Assembly (NCBI RefSeq): GCF_021245725.1
Contig: NZ_JAJGSX010000014.1
Span: 1 to 64,000, forward strand
Length of the DNA stretch: 64,000 bases
Reading direction: 5' to 3'
Source of the DNA: Pseudonocardia sp. TRM90224
GTDB taxonomy: Bacteria; Actinomycetota; Actinomycetes; Mycobacteriales; Pseudonocardiaceae
The first letter of the stretch is position 1, and the number at the start of each line of letters is the position of its first letter. Positions 25,498 to 34,293 of the stretch are shown here, piece by piece. Position numbers and translations under genes: made by a program. Under the pieces are notes generated by a model that was not told the origin of the DNA, did not search any database, and saw only the letters and a list, made by a program, of their open reading frames with translations.

Positions 25498-26157
25498 GTG
25501 CGTCTCGTCATCGCCCGCTGCCAGGTCGACTACGTCGGAAGGCTCACCGCGCATCTGCCGATGGCGCCCCGGTTGCTGCTGGTCAAGGCCGACGGATCGG
25601 TGAGCATCCACGCCGACGACCGCGCCTACAAGCCGCTGAACTGGATGAGCCCGCCGTGCTGGCTCGAGGAGCAGCCGGGTGTCTGGACCGTGCGCAACAA
25701 GGCCGACGAGTCGCTCGTCATCACGATCGACGAGGTGCTGCACGACTCCAAGCACGAGCTCGGCGTCGACCCCGGCCTCGTCAAGGACGGCGTCGAGGCG
25801 CACCTCCAGGAGCTGCTCGCGGCCCACCCGACGGCGTTCGGTGAGGGCTTCACGCTGGTCCGCCGCGAGTACATGACCGCGATCGGGCCCGTCGACCTGC
25901 TCTGCCGCGACGCCGCCGGCGGCAGCGTCGCCGTCGAGATCAAGCGCCGCGGCGAGATCGACGGCGTCGAGCAGCTCACCCGCTACCTCGAACTCATGAA
26001 CCGCGACCCGCTCCTCGCCCCGGTCGCCGGCATCTTCGCGGCGCAGCAGATCAAGCCGCAGGCCCGCACACTGGCGGAGGACCGCGGCATCCGGTGCGTC
26101 GTCGTCGACTACGACGCGTTGCGCGGCACGGAGAGCACCGACCTGCGGCTGTTCTGA
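25498..26157 (+). CDS. nucS: Mismatch-specific endonuclease NucS/EndoMS
   Basis: DNA repair nuclease of 219 residues, the core of the non-canonical mismatch repair used by actinobacteria, which lack MutS/MutL. It cuts both strands at certain mismatches and works with the sliding clamp. The RecB-like catalytic site is visible as GPVDLLCRD, AVEIKRRG and the downstream VEQLTRYLE (D, ExK, QxxxY). Length and the start MRLVIARCQVDYVGRL are standard. GTG start. A hairpin terminator follows. Confidence 0.95.
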   Translation: MRLVIARCQVDYVGRLTAHLPMAPRLLLVKADGSVSIHADDRAYKPLNWMSPPCWLEEQPGVWTVRNKADESLVITIDEVLHDSKHELGVDPGLVKDGVEAHLQELLAAHPTAFGEGFTLVRREYMTAIGPVDLLCRDAAGGSVAVEIKRRGEIDGVEQLTRYLELMNRDPLLAPVAGIFAAQQIKPQARTLAEDRGIRCVVVDYDALRGTESTDLRLF

Positions 26158-26187
26158 GCCGCCTGCGCCGCGCTCCCCAGCGGGCGG

Positions 26188-26208
26188 GCGGCACATGCGT
26201 GCCGCTTT
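26188..26208 (+). terminator. Terminator hairpin after nucS
   Basis: Perfect stem GCGGCAC-atgc-GTGCCGC followed by TTT, 30 bases past the nucS stop. The short T run is normal for GC-rich actinobacteria. Confidence 0.6.
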
Positions 26209-26234
26209 CGGCCCACACGGGCCGCGCGGCTCGC

Positions 26235-26250
26235 ATTACTCTTGAGTAAT
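26235..26250. promoter_or_regulatory. AT-rich palindromic operator at aldehyde dehydrogenase start
   Basis: Perfect inverted repeat ATTACTC-TT-GAGTAAT in a locally AT-rich patch. Its last two bases are the first two of the ATG, so bound protein would cover the translation start. The form TTACT-N4-AGTAA recurs upstream of ccr (32379). TetR-like repressors commonly use such sites; which one is unknown. Confidence 0.6.
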
Positions 26251-27751
26251 GACCGCTACCGAGGTGCCCGCCGAGGCTGCGCCTGCGCCCCCGACGTTCG
26301 AGTCGCTCGACCCGCGCACCGGCGACGTCGTCGGCACCCACCCCGTGCACGACGCCGCGGCTGTCGACGCTGCGGTCGCCCGTGCGGTCGAGGCCGCCAA
26401 GTGGTGGGGCGCGCTCGGGTACGCCGAACGCCGCCGCCGCCTGGGCGAATGGCGCAAGGCGCTGGTCCGCAGCATCGACGCGCTCGCGCAGGTCGTCTCC
26501 GACGAGACGGGGAAGCCGCTCGACGACGCGAAGCTGGAGCTGGTGCTCGCGATCGACCACCTCGACTGGGCCGCGAAGCACGCAGAGAAGGTGCTCGGGC
26601 GGCGCAAGGTGTCGTCGGGGCTGCTCATGAGCAACCAGGCGGCCTCGCTGACCTACGCCCCGATCGGTGTGATCGGTGTGATCGGCCCGTGGAACTACCC
26701 GGTGTTCACCCCGATGGGGTCGATCGCCTACGCGCTCGCCGCGGGCAACGCCGTTGTGTTCAAGCCGAGCGAGCTGACGCCCGGCGTCGGCGTCGCGCTG
26801 GCCGACACCCTTGCCGAGCTCGTCGACGGCCACCCGTTGCTGCAGGTCGTCACCGGTTTCGGCGAGACCGGCGCCGCGCTGTGCCGTTCGGCGGGGGTCG
26901 GCAAGATCGCGTTCACCGGCTCGACCGCCACGGGCAAGCGCGTGATGGCTGCGTGCGCGGAGACGCTCACCCCGGTGCTGATCGAATGCGGCGGCAAGGA
27001 CCCCCTGATCGTCGACTCCGACGCCGACATCGAGGCCGCCGCCGACGCCGCCGTGTGGGGCGGGATGTCGAACGCGGGGCAGACCTGCGTCGGCGTCGAA
27101 CGCGTCTACGTGTTGGAGGACGTCGCCGACGCCTTCACCGCGCGGGTCGTCGCCAAGTCGAGCACGCTGCGGCCCGGTGGCAACCCGGCCGGCGACTTCG
27201 GCCCGATGACCATGCCGGCGCAGACGGAGGTCGTGCGCCGCCACGTCGAGGACGCCCTCGCGAAGGGCGGGCGCGCCGTCGTCGGCGGCAATGAGTCGAT
27301 CCGCCCGCCGTTCGTCGAGCCGGTGGTGATCCTCGACGTCCCGGAGGACAGCAGCGCCATCACCGAGGAGACGTTCGGGCCGCTGCTGGTGGTCAACCGC
27401 GTACCCGACCTCGACGAGGCGGTGCGCCGCGCCAACGCGACCGGGTACGGCCTGGGCGCGACGGTCTTCTCCAAGAAGCGCGGGGAGGAGATCGCCGCGC
27501 GGCTGCGCTGCGGCATGGTCGCGATCAACAGCGTGATCTCCTTCGCCGGCATCCCGAGCCTGCCGTTCGGCGGCGTCGGCGACTCCGGGTTCGGCCGCAT
27601 CCACGGCGAGGACGGCCTGCGCGAGTTCACCCGGCCCCAGGCCGTCGCACGCCAGAAGTTCGCCCTCCCCATCGCCGTGACCAGCTTCAAGCGCACCAGC
27701 CGCGGCATGGCCACGCTCGTCGGGTTGATCAAGATGCGGCACGGGAGGTAG
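26249..27751 (+). CDS. Aldehyde dehydrogenase family protein
   Basis: NAD(P)-dependent dehydrogenase of 500 residues. The usual blocks are present: VIGPWNYPVFTPMGSIAYALAAGN, FTGSTATGKRV, the general-base glutamate in IECGGKDP, the catalytic C280 in NAGQTCVGVERVYV, and EETFGPLL. It resembles the succinate-semialdehyde/benzaldehyde group. A C-terminal extension (about 470-500) is basic. No ribosome site precedes the ATG and a palindrome covers it, so the message may be leaderless or the true start slightly downstream. It leads into the fused 3-hydroxybutyryl-CoA dehydrogenase gene after 75 bases. Confidence 0.9.
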   Translation: MTATEVPAEAAPAPPTFESLDPRTGDVVGTHPVHDAAAVDAAVARAVEAAKWWGALGYAERRRRLGEWRKALVRSIDALAQVVSDETGKPLDDAKLELVLAIDHLDWAAKHAEKVLGRRKVSSGLLMSNQAASLTYAPIGVIGVIGPWNYPVFTPMGSIAYALAAGNAVVFKPSELTPGVGVALADTLAELVDGHPLLQVVTGFGETGAALCRSAGVGKIAFTGSTATGKRVMAACAETLTPVLIECGGKDPLIVDSDADIEAAADAAVWGGMSNAGQTCVGVERVYVLEDVADAFTARVVAKSSTLRPGGNPAGDFGPMTMPAQTEVVRRHVEDALAKGGRAVVGGNESIRPPFVEPVVILDVPEDSSAITEETFGPLLVVNRVPDLDEAVRRANATGYGLGATVFSKKRGEEIAARLRCGMVAINSVISFAGIPSLPFGGVGDSGFGRIHGEDGLREFTRPQAVARQKFALPIAVTSFKRTSRGMATLVGLIKMRHGR

Positions 27752-27826
27752 CCCACACGAGCGCCCGCGCGACGCCCGGAGATGCGAGGATCGCGGGAAC
27801 TCATCCCCAACGGCGGAGGTAGGCGC

Positions 27827-29611
27827 GTGGCACGCGAGTTCCGGACGGTCGGCGTGGTCGGCCTCGGCACGATGGGTGCCGGCATCGTCGAGGTGTTCGC
27901 CCGCAACGGGCTCCAGGTGATCGCCGCCGAGGTCGACGCCGAGGCCGTCGAGCGCGGCCGCGCGCACCTCGCGTCCTCGACGGCCAGGGCGATCAAGCGC
28001 GGCAAGCTCACCCAGGAGGGCGCCGACGAGCTGCTGGCCCGCATCACCACCACCACGTCGCTCGCCGACCTCGCCGACGCCGACCTGGTGGTGGAGGCCG
28101 TCCCGGAGAGCCTCGACCTCAAGTCCGGCGTTCTGGGCGAGCTCGACAAGGTCTGCCGCCCCGACGTGATCCTCGCGTCGAACACGTCCTCGCTGTCGGT
28201 CACCGAGCTCTCCGTGCACACAGGGCGCCCCGGCAAGGTCGTCGGGATGCACTTCTTCAACCCGGCGCCCGTGCAGCGCCTCGTCGAGCTGGTGCGCACC
28301 GTCGTGACCGAGCAGGACGTCATCGACGACCTGAAGGAGTTCGCCGCGACGCTCGACAAGGTGCCGGTCGTCATCGGCGACCGCGCGGGTTTCATCGCGA
28401 ACGCGCTGCTCTTCGGCTACCTCAACCACGCCGCGCGGATGTACGAGAGCCGCTACGCGACCCGCGAGGACCTCGACGCCGCCATGCGCTACGGCTGCGG
28501 CTACCCGATGGGCCCGCTCGCGCTGCTCGACCTGATCGGGCTCGACACGAGCTACGAGATCCTCGACACGATGTACAAGCAGTCCCGCAACCAGATGCAC
28601 GCGCCCGCGCCGGTGCTGAAGCAGATGATCACCGCGGGCCTGCTGGGCCGCAAGAGCGGCCGCGGCTTCTACACCTACGCCAAGCCGCACAGCCAGGAGG
28701 TTGTGCCCGACGCGCTCACCCCGAGCGGCACCGTCCCGGCCGACGCCGCGGTGCGTGAGGTCGCCAGGGTCGGCGTGGTCGGCACCGGCACGATGGCCTC
28801 CGGGATCGTCGAGGTGTTCGCGAAGTCCGGCTTCGACGTCGTCGTGCGCGGCCGCAGCCAGTCCAAGATCGACGCTGCGCTCGGCGGCATCCGCAAGTCG
28901 CTGGAGAAGGGTGTCGTCCGCGGGAAGCTCACCGAGCAGGAGCGCGACGAGACGCTCGCCCGCATCACCGGCACCACCCGGCTGGAGGACCTCGCCGACG
29001 TCGACCTCGTCGTCGAGGCCATCGCGGAGGAGCTCGAGGTCAAGCGCGCGGTGTTCGCCGCGCTCGACGAGATCTGCAAGCCGGGCGCGATCCTCGCCAC
29101 CACCACGTCGTCGCTGCCGGTCGTGGAGTGCGCTGCGGCCACGTCACGGCCGCAGGACGTCGTCGGCCTGCACTTCTTCAACCCCGCGCCGATCATGAAG
29201 CTGGTCGAGGTGGTCTCCACGATCACCACGGCGCCCGACGTCGCCGCCACCGCGCTCGCGATCTGCGAGCGACTGGGCAAGGTGCCGGTGTCGTGCGGCG
29301 ACCGCGCGGGGTTCATCGTCAACGCGCTGCTCTTCCCGTACCTCAACGACGCCGTGAAGATGCTCGAGGCGCACTACGCCACGGCCGACGACATCGATGC
29401 CGCCATGAAGACGGGCTGCGCGCTGCCGATGGGCCCGTTCGAACTGCTCGACGTCGTCGGGCTCGACGTGTCGCTGGCCATCGAGCGCTCGCTCTACCTG
29501 GAGTTCCGCCTCTCCGGGTTCGCGCCGGCGCCGCTGCTGGAGCACCTGGTCACGGCGGGCAGGCTCGGCCGCAAGACCGGGCACGGGTTCCGGGACTACG
29601 CGGCGCGGTGA
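27827..29611 (+). CDS. Tandem-fused 3-hydroxybutyryl-CoA dehydrogenase
   Basis: Protein of 594 residues made of two complete 3-hydroxyacyl-CoA dehydrogenase units (about 5-285 and 305-590). Each has a Rossmann motif (GVVGLGTMGAGI; GVVGTGTMASGI), the TSSL serine region (SNTSSLSVTEL; TTTSSLPVVEC), HFFNPAP and a C-terminal domain ending GRKSGRGFYTY or GRKTGHGFRDY. Single-unit enzymes are ~285 residues, so this is an internal duplication. It should interconvert acetoacetyl-CoA and 3-hydroxybutyryl-CoA, feeding ccr. The GTG has GGAGG nine bases upstream. Confidence 0.9.
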   Translation: MAREFRTVGVVGLGTMGAGIVEVFARNGLQVIAAEVDAEAVERGRAHLASSTARAIKRGKLTQEGADELLARITTTTSLADLADADLVVEAVPESLDLKSGVLGELDKVCRPDVILASNTSSLSVTELSVHTGRPGKVVGMHFFNPAPVQRLVELVRTVVTEQDVIDDLKEFAATLDKVPVVIGDRAGFIANALLFGYLNHAARMYESRYATREDLDAAMRYGCGYPMGPLALLDLIGLDTSYEILDTMYKQSRNQMHAPAPVLKQMITAGLLGRKSGRGFYTYAKPHSQEVVPDALTPSGTVPADAAVREVARVGVVGTGTMASGIVEVFAKSGFDVVVRGRSQSKIDAALGGIRKSLEKGVVRGKLTEQERDETLARITGTTRLEDLADVDLVVEAIAEELEVKRAVFAALDEICKPGAILATTTSSLPVVECAAATSRPQDVVGLHFFNPAPIMKLVEVVSTITTAPDVAATALAICERLGKVPVSCGDRAGFIVNALLFPYLNDAVKMLEAHYATADDIDAAMKTGCALPMGPFELLDVVGLDVSLAIERSLYLEFRLSGFAPAPLLEHLVTAGRLGRKTGHGFRDYAAR

Positions 29612-29618
29612 CGAGCTC

Positions 29619-29903
29619 GTGGCACGGTCGAACCGGCGCCGCGACGAGCACGTCCCCCTGCGCTCGGCCGCGCTGACCCGCGCGGAGAGCGGGTCCGACG
29701 GGGAGTGGCTCGTGCGGAGCATTCCCGGCGCGCAGGCGGTGAAAAGCTACCGCTGTCCCGGCTGCGACCAGCTGATCGCGGCCGGGACCCCGCACATCGT
29801 GGCGTGGCCGGCCGCCGAGTACGGCTCGGTCGACGAGCGGCGCCACTGGCACAACGGCTGCTGGACGGCCCGGCACCGCCGGCGTCCGGGTTCGCGCCGC
29901 TGA
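29619..29903 (+). CDS. Small zinc-ribbon-like protein
   Basis: Protein of 94 residues. A basic N-terminus (RSNRRRDEH) precedes YRCPGCDQLIAAGTPHIVAWP and HWHNGCW, giving two cysteines of a CxxC, a histidine and a third cysteine, a likely zinc site. The tail is arginine-rich. Similar small proteins are widespread in actinobacteria without assigned function. It follows the fused dehydrogenase by seven bases and is probably cotranscribed. Confidence 0.68.
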   Translation: MARSNRRRDEHVPLRSAALTRAESGSDGEWLVRSIPGAQAVKSYRCPGCDQLIAAGTPHIVAWPAAEYGSVDERRHWHNGCWTARHRRRPGSRR

Positions 29904-29919
29904 GGCCGGAGGCCGGACG

Positions 29920-30891
29920 TCAGCGGGCGCCGGCGTGCTCCGACGCACGACGGCCCGGTGACGGCCGCCGCGGCGACGGCGGCACGACAACGGGGGTGCC
30001 GTTCGGCGGGGTGGCCATGGAGTCGCTCGGGTCGACGTCGCGCAGCAGGTCGAGCGAAGCGGTGGACTGCTCCAGCATCAGGCGGGTCTTGTGCAGCTGC
30101 TCGACGAGCCTGCGGCGCAGCGCCAGCAGGTCGCTCGCGCGCTGCTCGGCCATCGCGATGATCCGGCGCGCCTGCGCACGGGCGGTCAGGACCTCCTGGC
30201 GGGCCTGCGCCGCCGACGTCTCCTTCATCTCGTCGATCGCGCGGCGTGCCTCGGTGCGCGCGGCCTTCAGCGCGGAGAGCGCCTCGGCGCGGCGCTGGTC
30301 CATCGCGATGGTGAAGTCCTCCTCCACCAGCTTGCGGCGCGCCTCCGACTCGGCCCAGGCGTCGGCCCGCTCCGCGGCGGCGGTCATCTCGGCCGCGGCG
30401 ATCGTGTCGGCGCACGCTTGCCGCTCGGCGGTGATCTCGGCGAGCGCCTTGGCGCGCTCCTGCGTGTACTCCTCGGCATCGCAGGTGGCGGCGACACGGA
30501 TCGACTCCGCCTCGGCGCGCGCTGCTTCGAGGATCTGCTCGGCCTGCACGCCGGCATCGCTGAGCCGCTTCGCGACCTCGGTCTCGGAGTGCGCGAGCAT
30601 CTCGCCGACCTCGTCCTCGGCGAGACGCAGCATCGAACGCATCCGCTCGCTCATGCTCGTGACGTTCTGCCGGGGGCTCACGAGCGTGCGGACCTGCGCG
30701 CGCAACCGCTCGGCGCGGGCCCGCGAGTCGTCGAGCTCCTTCGTCAGCTGGGCCGCCTGGTCGACAGCGGCGGCCCGGTCGGTTGCGACTATGCGTATCT
30801 CGGCATCGATGCGATGGAGATGGGCATCGACCTGAGCCTGGTCGTAACCACGGCGCACGACGTCGAATCCGGTGTCGGCGGGGGGCACCAT
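29920..30891 (-). CDS. DivIVA-domain coiled-coil protein
   Basis: Protein of 323 residues. The N-terminal FDVVRRGYDQAQVDAHLHRI is the DivIVA lipid-binding region; the rest (about 20-275) is an almost continuous coiled coil rich in Ala, Glu and Arg, with a proline/basic tail. Such proteins mark curved membrane and organise polar growth and septa (Wag31, FilP and Scy relatives). GGAG six bases before MVPPADTG supports this start; MVGDPM at 30906 is an alternative. It is larger than Wag31, so it is probably an additional family member. The minus-strand frame running on to 35499 is not a gene. Confidence 0.85.
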   Translation of the reverse strand: MVPPADTGFDVVRRGYDQAQVDAHLHRIDAEIRIVATDRAAAVDQAAQLTKELDDSRARAERLRAQVRTLVSPRQNVTSMSERMRSMLRLAEDEVGEMLAHSETEVAKRLSDAGVQAEQILEAARAEAESIRVAATCDAEEYTQERAKALAEITAERQACADTIAAAEMTAAAERADAWAESEARRKLVEEDFTIAMDQRRAEALSALKAARTEARRAIDEMKETSAAQARQEVLTARAQARRIIAMAEQRASDLLALRRRLVEQLHKTRLMLEQSTASLDLLRDVDPSDSMATPPNGTPVVVPPSPRRPSPGRRASEHAGAR

Positions 30892-30928
30892 GGGATCTCC
30901 GACCATGGGACTCACCGTACCGAAATGT

Positions 30929-30967
30929 GCGTCGCGAGTCGGGGGATTGCACACATTGTCGCGACGC
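30929..30967. terminator. Inverted repeat after ccr
   Basis: Perfect 9-bp arms GCGTCGCGA and TCGCGACGC with a 21-base loop, 37 bases past the ccr stop and 38 bases upstream of the DivIVA-like gene on the same strand. It could end the ccr transcript or regulate the next gene. Confidence 0.4.
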
Positions 30968-31004
30968 GCATCACCCGGTCGGGCAGCCCTCGGACGGGTG
31001 TCGG

Positions 31005-32336
31005 CTACACGCCGCGGAAACGGTTGATCGCGTCGACGTGCTTCGCCCGCAGCTCGGGATCGGTGACACCCAGTCCCTCCTGGGGGGCGAGCGCCAGCAC
31101 GCCGACCTTGCCCTGGTGGCTGTTGGTGTGCACGTCCATCGCGGCCTGCCCGGTCTCGGCCAGCGGGTAGACCTTCGACAGCGTCGGGTGGATCTTGCCC
31201 CGGCTGATCAACCGGTTCGCCTCGAACGACTCGCGGTAGTTCGCAAAATGCGAGCCGATGATCCGCTTGAGGTTCATCCACAAGTAACGGTTGTCGAACG
31301 TGTGCTCGTAGCCGGAGGTCGACGCGCACGTCACGATCGTGCCGCCCTTCCGGGCGACGTAGACGCTGGCGCCGAACGTCTCCCGGCCCGGGTGCTCGAA
31401 AACGATGTCGGGATCGTCGCCACCGGTCAGCTCGCGGATCTTCGCGCCCAAGCGCTTCCACTCGCGCTGGTCCTGGGTGTGCTCGTCGCGCCAGAACCGG
31501 TACCCCTCCGCGTTGCGGTCGATGATCAGCTCCGCGCCCATCCGGCGGCAGATCTCGGCCTTCTCCGGCGAGGAGACGACACACACCGGGACACCGCCGC
31601 CGTTCAGCGCGAACTGCGTGGCGTACGAGCCGAGCCCGCCGGAGGCGCCCCAGATGAGCACGGTGTCGCCCTGCTTCATCCCCGCCCCGTTGCGGGAGAC
31701 CAGCTGCCGGTACGCCGTGGAGTTCACCAAGCCCGGTGCCGCTGCCTCCTCCCACGTCAGGTGCGCGGGCTTCGGCATGAGCTGGTTGGACTTGACCAGC
31801 GCCAGCTCGGCGAGTCCACCGAAGTTCGTCTCGAACCCCCAGATGCGCTGCTCGGGATCCATCATCGTGTCGCCGTGCCCGTCGGGGCTCTCCAGCTCGA
31901 CCGACAGGCAGTGCGCGACCACCTTGTCGCCGGGCTTCCACGCGTTGACGCCAGGCCCGGTGCGCAGTACCACGCCAGCGAGGTCGGAACCCACGACGTG
32001 GTAGGGCAGGTCGTGTCGCTTCGTGAGCGGCGAGATCCGGCCGTAGCGCTGCAGGAAGGCGAACGTCGAGACCGGCTCGAAGATCGACGTCCAGACCGTG
32101 TTGTAGTTGATGGCGCTGGCCATCACGGCGACGATCGCCTCGCCAGGGCCGAGCTCGGGGGTGGCGACCTCGTCGAGGTGGAGGCTCTTGCGGGGGTCCT
32201 TGTCGCGGGAGGGCATCCCGGCGAACATCTCCGCCTCGTCGGCATGGACCGTGATCCCGCGGTAGTGCTCCGGCACGTCCAGGCCTGCGACTGCGTCGTA
32301 CTGCTCGGCGAGTATCGCGTCGAGGATCTCCTGCAC
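31005..32336 (-). CDS. ccr: Crotonyl-CoA carboxylase/reductase
   Basis: NADPH-dependent reductive carboxylase of 443 residues that turns crotonyl-CoA plus CO2 into ethylmalonyl-CoA, the key step of the ethylmalonyl-CoA pathway and a source of polyketide extender units. The NADPH motif is GASGGLGSYATQ. The four residues known to hold CO2 in this family are all found: N79 (AINYNTVW), F168-E169 (WGFETNFGG) and H363 (IIGSHFANY), so it is a true carboxylase and not a simple medium-chain reductase. GGAGG before the GTG (VQEILDAI) decides the start. A palindrome lies 43 bases upstream. Confidence 0.95.
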   Translation of the reverse strand: MQEILDAILAEQYDAVAGLDVPEHYRGITVHADEAEMFAGMPSRDKDPRKSLHLDEVATPELGPGEAIVAVMASAINYNTVWTSIFEPVSTFAFLQRYGRISPLTKRHDLPYHVVGSDLAGVVLRTGPGVNAWKPGDKVVAHCLSVELESPDGHGDTMMDPEQRIWGFETNFGGLAELALVKSNQLMPKPAHLTWEEAAAPGLVNSTAYRQLVSRNGAGMKQGDTVLIWGASGGLGSYATQFALNGGGVPVCVVSSPEKAEICRRMGAELIIDRNAEGYRFWRDEHTQDQREWKRLGAKIRELTGGDDPDIVFEHPGRETFGASVYVARKGGTIVTCASTSGYEHTFDNRYLWMNLKRIIGSHFANYRESFEANRLISRGKIHPTLSKVYPLAETGQAAMDVHTNSHQGKVGVLALAPQEGLGVTDPELRAKHVDAINRFRGV

Positions 32337-32378
32337 GGCTGGCCTCCGCTGGCTCAGGTCTGCTTGGTATCCCAAAAG

Positions 32379-32392
32379 TTACTGCGCAGTAT
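32379..32392. promoter_or_regulatory. Palindromic operator upstream of ccr
   Basis: TTACTGCGCAGTAT contains the perfect 12-bp palindrome TACTGCGCAGTA. It lies where a -35 region would be, upstream of a GGATACC-like -10 on the minus strand. Its TTACT-N4-AGTA form resembles the site at the aldehyde dehydrogenase start (26235), so one regulator family may serve both. Confidence 0.58.
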
Positions 32393-32444
32393 GGTACCCG
32401 TCTGAATCGTGAGGGAAAGAAGTGATGTGGAGCACGTCGCCCGA

Positions 32445-32876
32445 TCAGTGGGCGGCGGCCGGCTCGACCAGCTCGACCAGCACACCTCCGGCGTCCTTCG
32501 GGTGGACGAAGTTGATCCGTGAACCCGCCGTGCCCTTGCGCGGCTCGTCGTAGAGCAAGCGCAGCCCCTGCTCGCGCAGCGCGGCGCAGGAGGCCTCGAT
32601 GTCGGCGACGCGGTAGGCGAGCTGCTGGATCCCCGGCCCGTTGCGCTCGAGGAACTTCCCTATCGCCGAATCGGGACGCAGCGGGGCCAGCAGCTGGATG
32701 GCCGCTCCGCTGTCGCCGGGCGCCGAGAGCATCGCCTCGCGGACGCCCTGCTCCTCGTTGGCCTCGGTGTGGGTCGCAACCAGCCCGAACGTCGTTGCGT
32801 ACCACCGGATGGCTTCGTCGAGGTCGGCTACCGCGATCCCGACGTGGTCGACCGCAAGCACCTGATGAGCTGTCAT
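32445..32876 (-). CDS. mce: Methylmalonyl-CoA/ethylmalonyl-CoA epimerase
   Basis: VOC-fold metalloenzyme of 143 residues that swaps the R and S forms of ethylmalonyl- or methylmalonyl-CoA so that the mutases can use them. Two beta-alpha-beta units are seen, with ligand-type residues in VDHVGIAV (His), AIQLLAP (Gln), IQQLAYRV and GVLVELVEP (Glu). Length is standard. It is upstream of ccr on the same strand (108-base gap with the ccr operator), and divergent from the acetyl-CoA acetyltransferase gene. Confidence 0.9.
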   Translation of the reverse strand: MTAHQVLAVDHVGIAVADLDEAIRWYATTFGLVATHTEANEEQGVREAMLSAPGDSGAAIQLLAPLRPDSAIGKFLERNGPGIQQLAYRVADIEASCAALREQGLRLLYDEPRKGTAGSRINFVHPKDAGGVLVELVEPAAAH

Positions 32877-33084
32877 GGGCGCAATGTAGGCCGTCGGGGC
32901 GCTGACGTGGGGTTGTGCGCCTCATCACGGACCGGATCCGCTCGCTGACCGGGAGCATGGGCGCTACCTGCGGGTATCGTCTGGGAGGGTCCTGAACGGC
33001 TGGGGCCGTAGCGAGCGTCGCGCAGTAGGTCCAGTTGTTCAGGGCGCTCATAGGTGCCCCGCCATCGAAGCTGCTGGAGGAATC

Positions 33085-34275
33085 GTGTCCGGTTCGGTCA
33101 TCGTCGCGGGAGCCCGCACCCCCATGGGACGGCTCCTCGGATCGCTCAAGGGCTTCTCCGGAGCGCAGCTCGGCGGGGTGGCGATCAAGGCGGCGCTGGA
33201 GCGCGCCGGTGTCGCGCCCGAGCAGGTCCAGTACGTGATCATGGGGCAGGTGCTGACGGCGGGAGCGGGGCAGATCCCCGCCCGCCAGGCGGCGGCTGCC
33301 GGTGGCATTCCCATGGACGTGCCGGCACTGACGATCAACAAGGTCTGCCTCTCGGGCATCGACGCGATCGCACTCGCCGACCAGCTCATCCGCGCCGGTG
33401 AGTTCGACCTCGTCGTGGCCGGTGGGCAGGAGTCGATGACGCAGGCGCCGCACCTGCTGGGCAAGTCGCGCGAAGGCCACAAGTACGGCGACGTCACGAT
33501 GCTCGACCACATGGCGCACGACGGCCTCTTCTGTGCGTTCGACCAGGTGGCGATGGGCGCCTCGACCGAGAAGTACAACGGCCGGTACGAGCTGACCCGC
33601 GAGCAGCAGGACGAGTTCTCCGCACGTTCGCACCAGCGCGCGGCGGCAGCGGCCGAGAAGGGGATCTTCGCGCAGGAGATCGCGCCGGTCGCGATCCCGC
33701 AGCGGAAGGGCGACCCGGTCGAGTTCGCCACCGACGAGGGCATCAGGGGCGACACCACCGCGGAAGGGCTCGCCAGGCTGCGCCCCGCCTTCTCCTCGGA
33801 CGGGACGATCACCGCCGGGTCGGCGTCGCAGATCTCCGACGGCGCTGCCGCGGTGGTCGTCATGAGCAAGGCGAAGGCGGAGGAGCTCGGGCTGACCTGG
33901 CTCGCCGAGATCGGGGCTCACGGCGTGGTCGCAGGGCCCGACGCGAGCCTGCACGAGCAGCCGGCCAACGCGATCGCGAAGGCGTGCGAGAAGGAGGGCA
34001 TCTCGCCGGGCGACCTGGACCTCGTGGAGATCAACGAGGCCTTCGCCGCGGTGGGCATCGTCTCCTCGCGCAAGCTCGGGCTCGGCGACGACAAGGTCAA
34101 CGTCAACGGCGGCGCGATCGCGCTGGGGCACCCCATCGGCATGTCGGGCGCGCGCATCGCCCTGCACCTGGCGCTGGAGCTGCAGCGCCGCGGTGGCGGT
34201 GTCGGTGCGGCCGCGCTCTGCGGCGGTGGCGGCCAGGGCGACGCGCTGATCATCCGCGTGCCCTCGGCAGGCTGA
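33085..34275 (+). CDS. Acetyl-CoA C-acetyltransferase (thiolase)
   Basis: Thiolase of 396 residues that condenses two acetyl-CoA into acetoacetyl-CoA, the first step of the ethylmalonyl-CoA pathway. The acyl-accepting C88 is in NKVCLSGIDAI; NEAFAAVG, GGAIALGHPIGMSGAR and the second cysteine in CGGGGQGD complete the active site. GGAGG precedes the GTG. It is followed after 18 bases by meaB, forming an operon divergent from epimerase and ccr. Confidence 0.94.
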   Translation: MSGSVIVAGARTPMGRLLGSLKGFSGAQLGGVAIKAALERAGVAPEQVQYVIMGQVLTAGAGQIPARQAAAAGGIPMDVPALTINKVCLSGIDAIALADQLIRAGEFDLVVAGGQESMTQAPHLLGKSREGHKYGDVTMLDHMAHDGLFCAFDQVAMGASTEKYNGRYELTREQQDEFSARSHQRAAAAAEKGIFAQEIAPVAIPQRKGDPVEFATDEGIRGDTTAEGLARLRPAFSSDGTITAGSASQISDGAAAVVVMSKAKAEELGLTWLAEIGAHGVVAGPDASLHEQPANAIAKACEKEGISPGDLDLVEINEAFAAVGIVSSRKLGLGDDKVNVNGGAIALGHPIGMSGARIALHLALELQRRGGGVGAAALCGGGGQGDALIIRVPSAG

Positions 34276-34293
34276 GCGACGTCGGTCGGGCAG

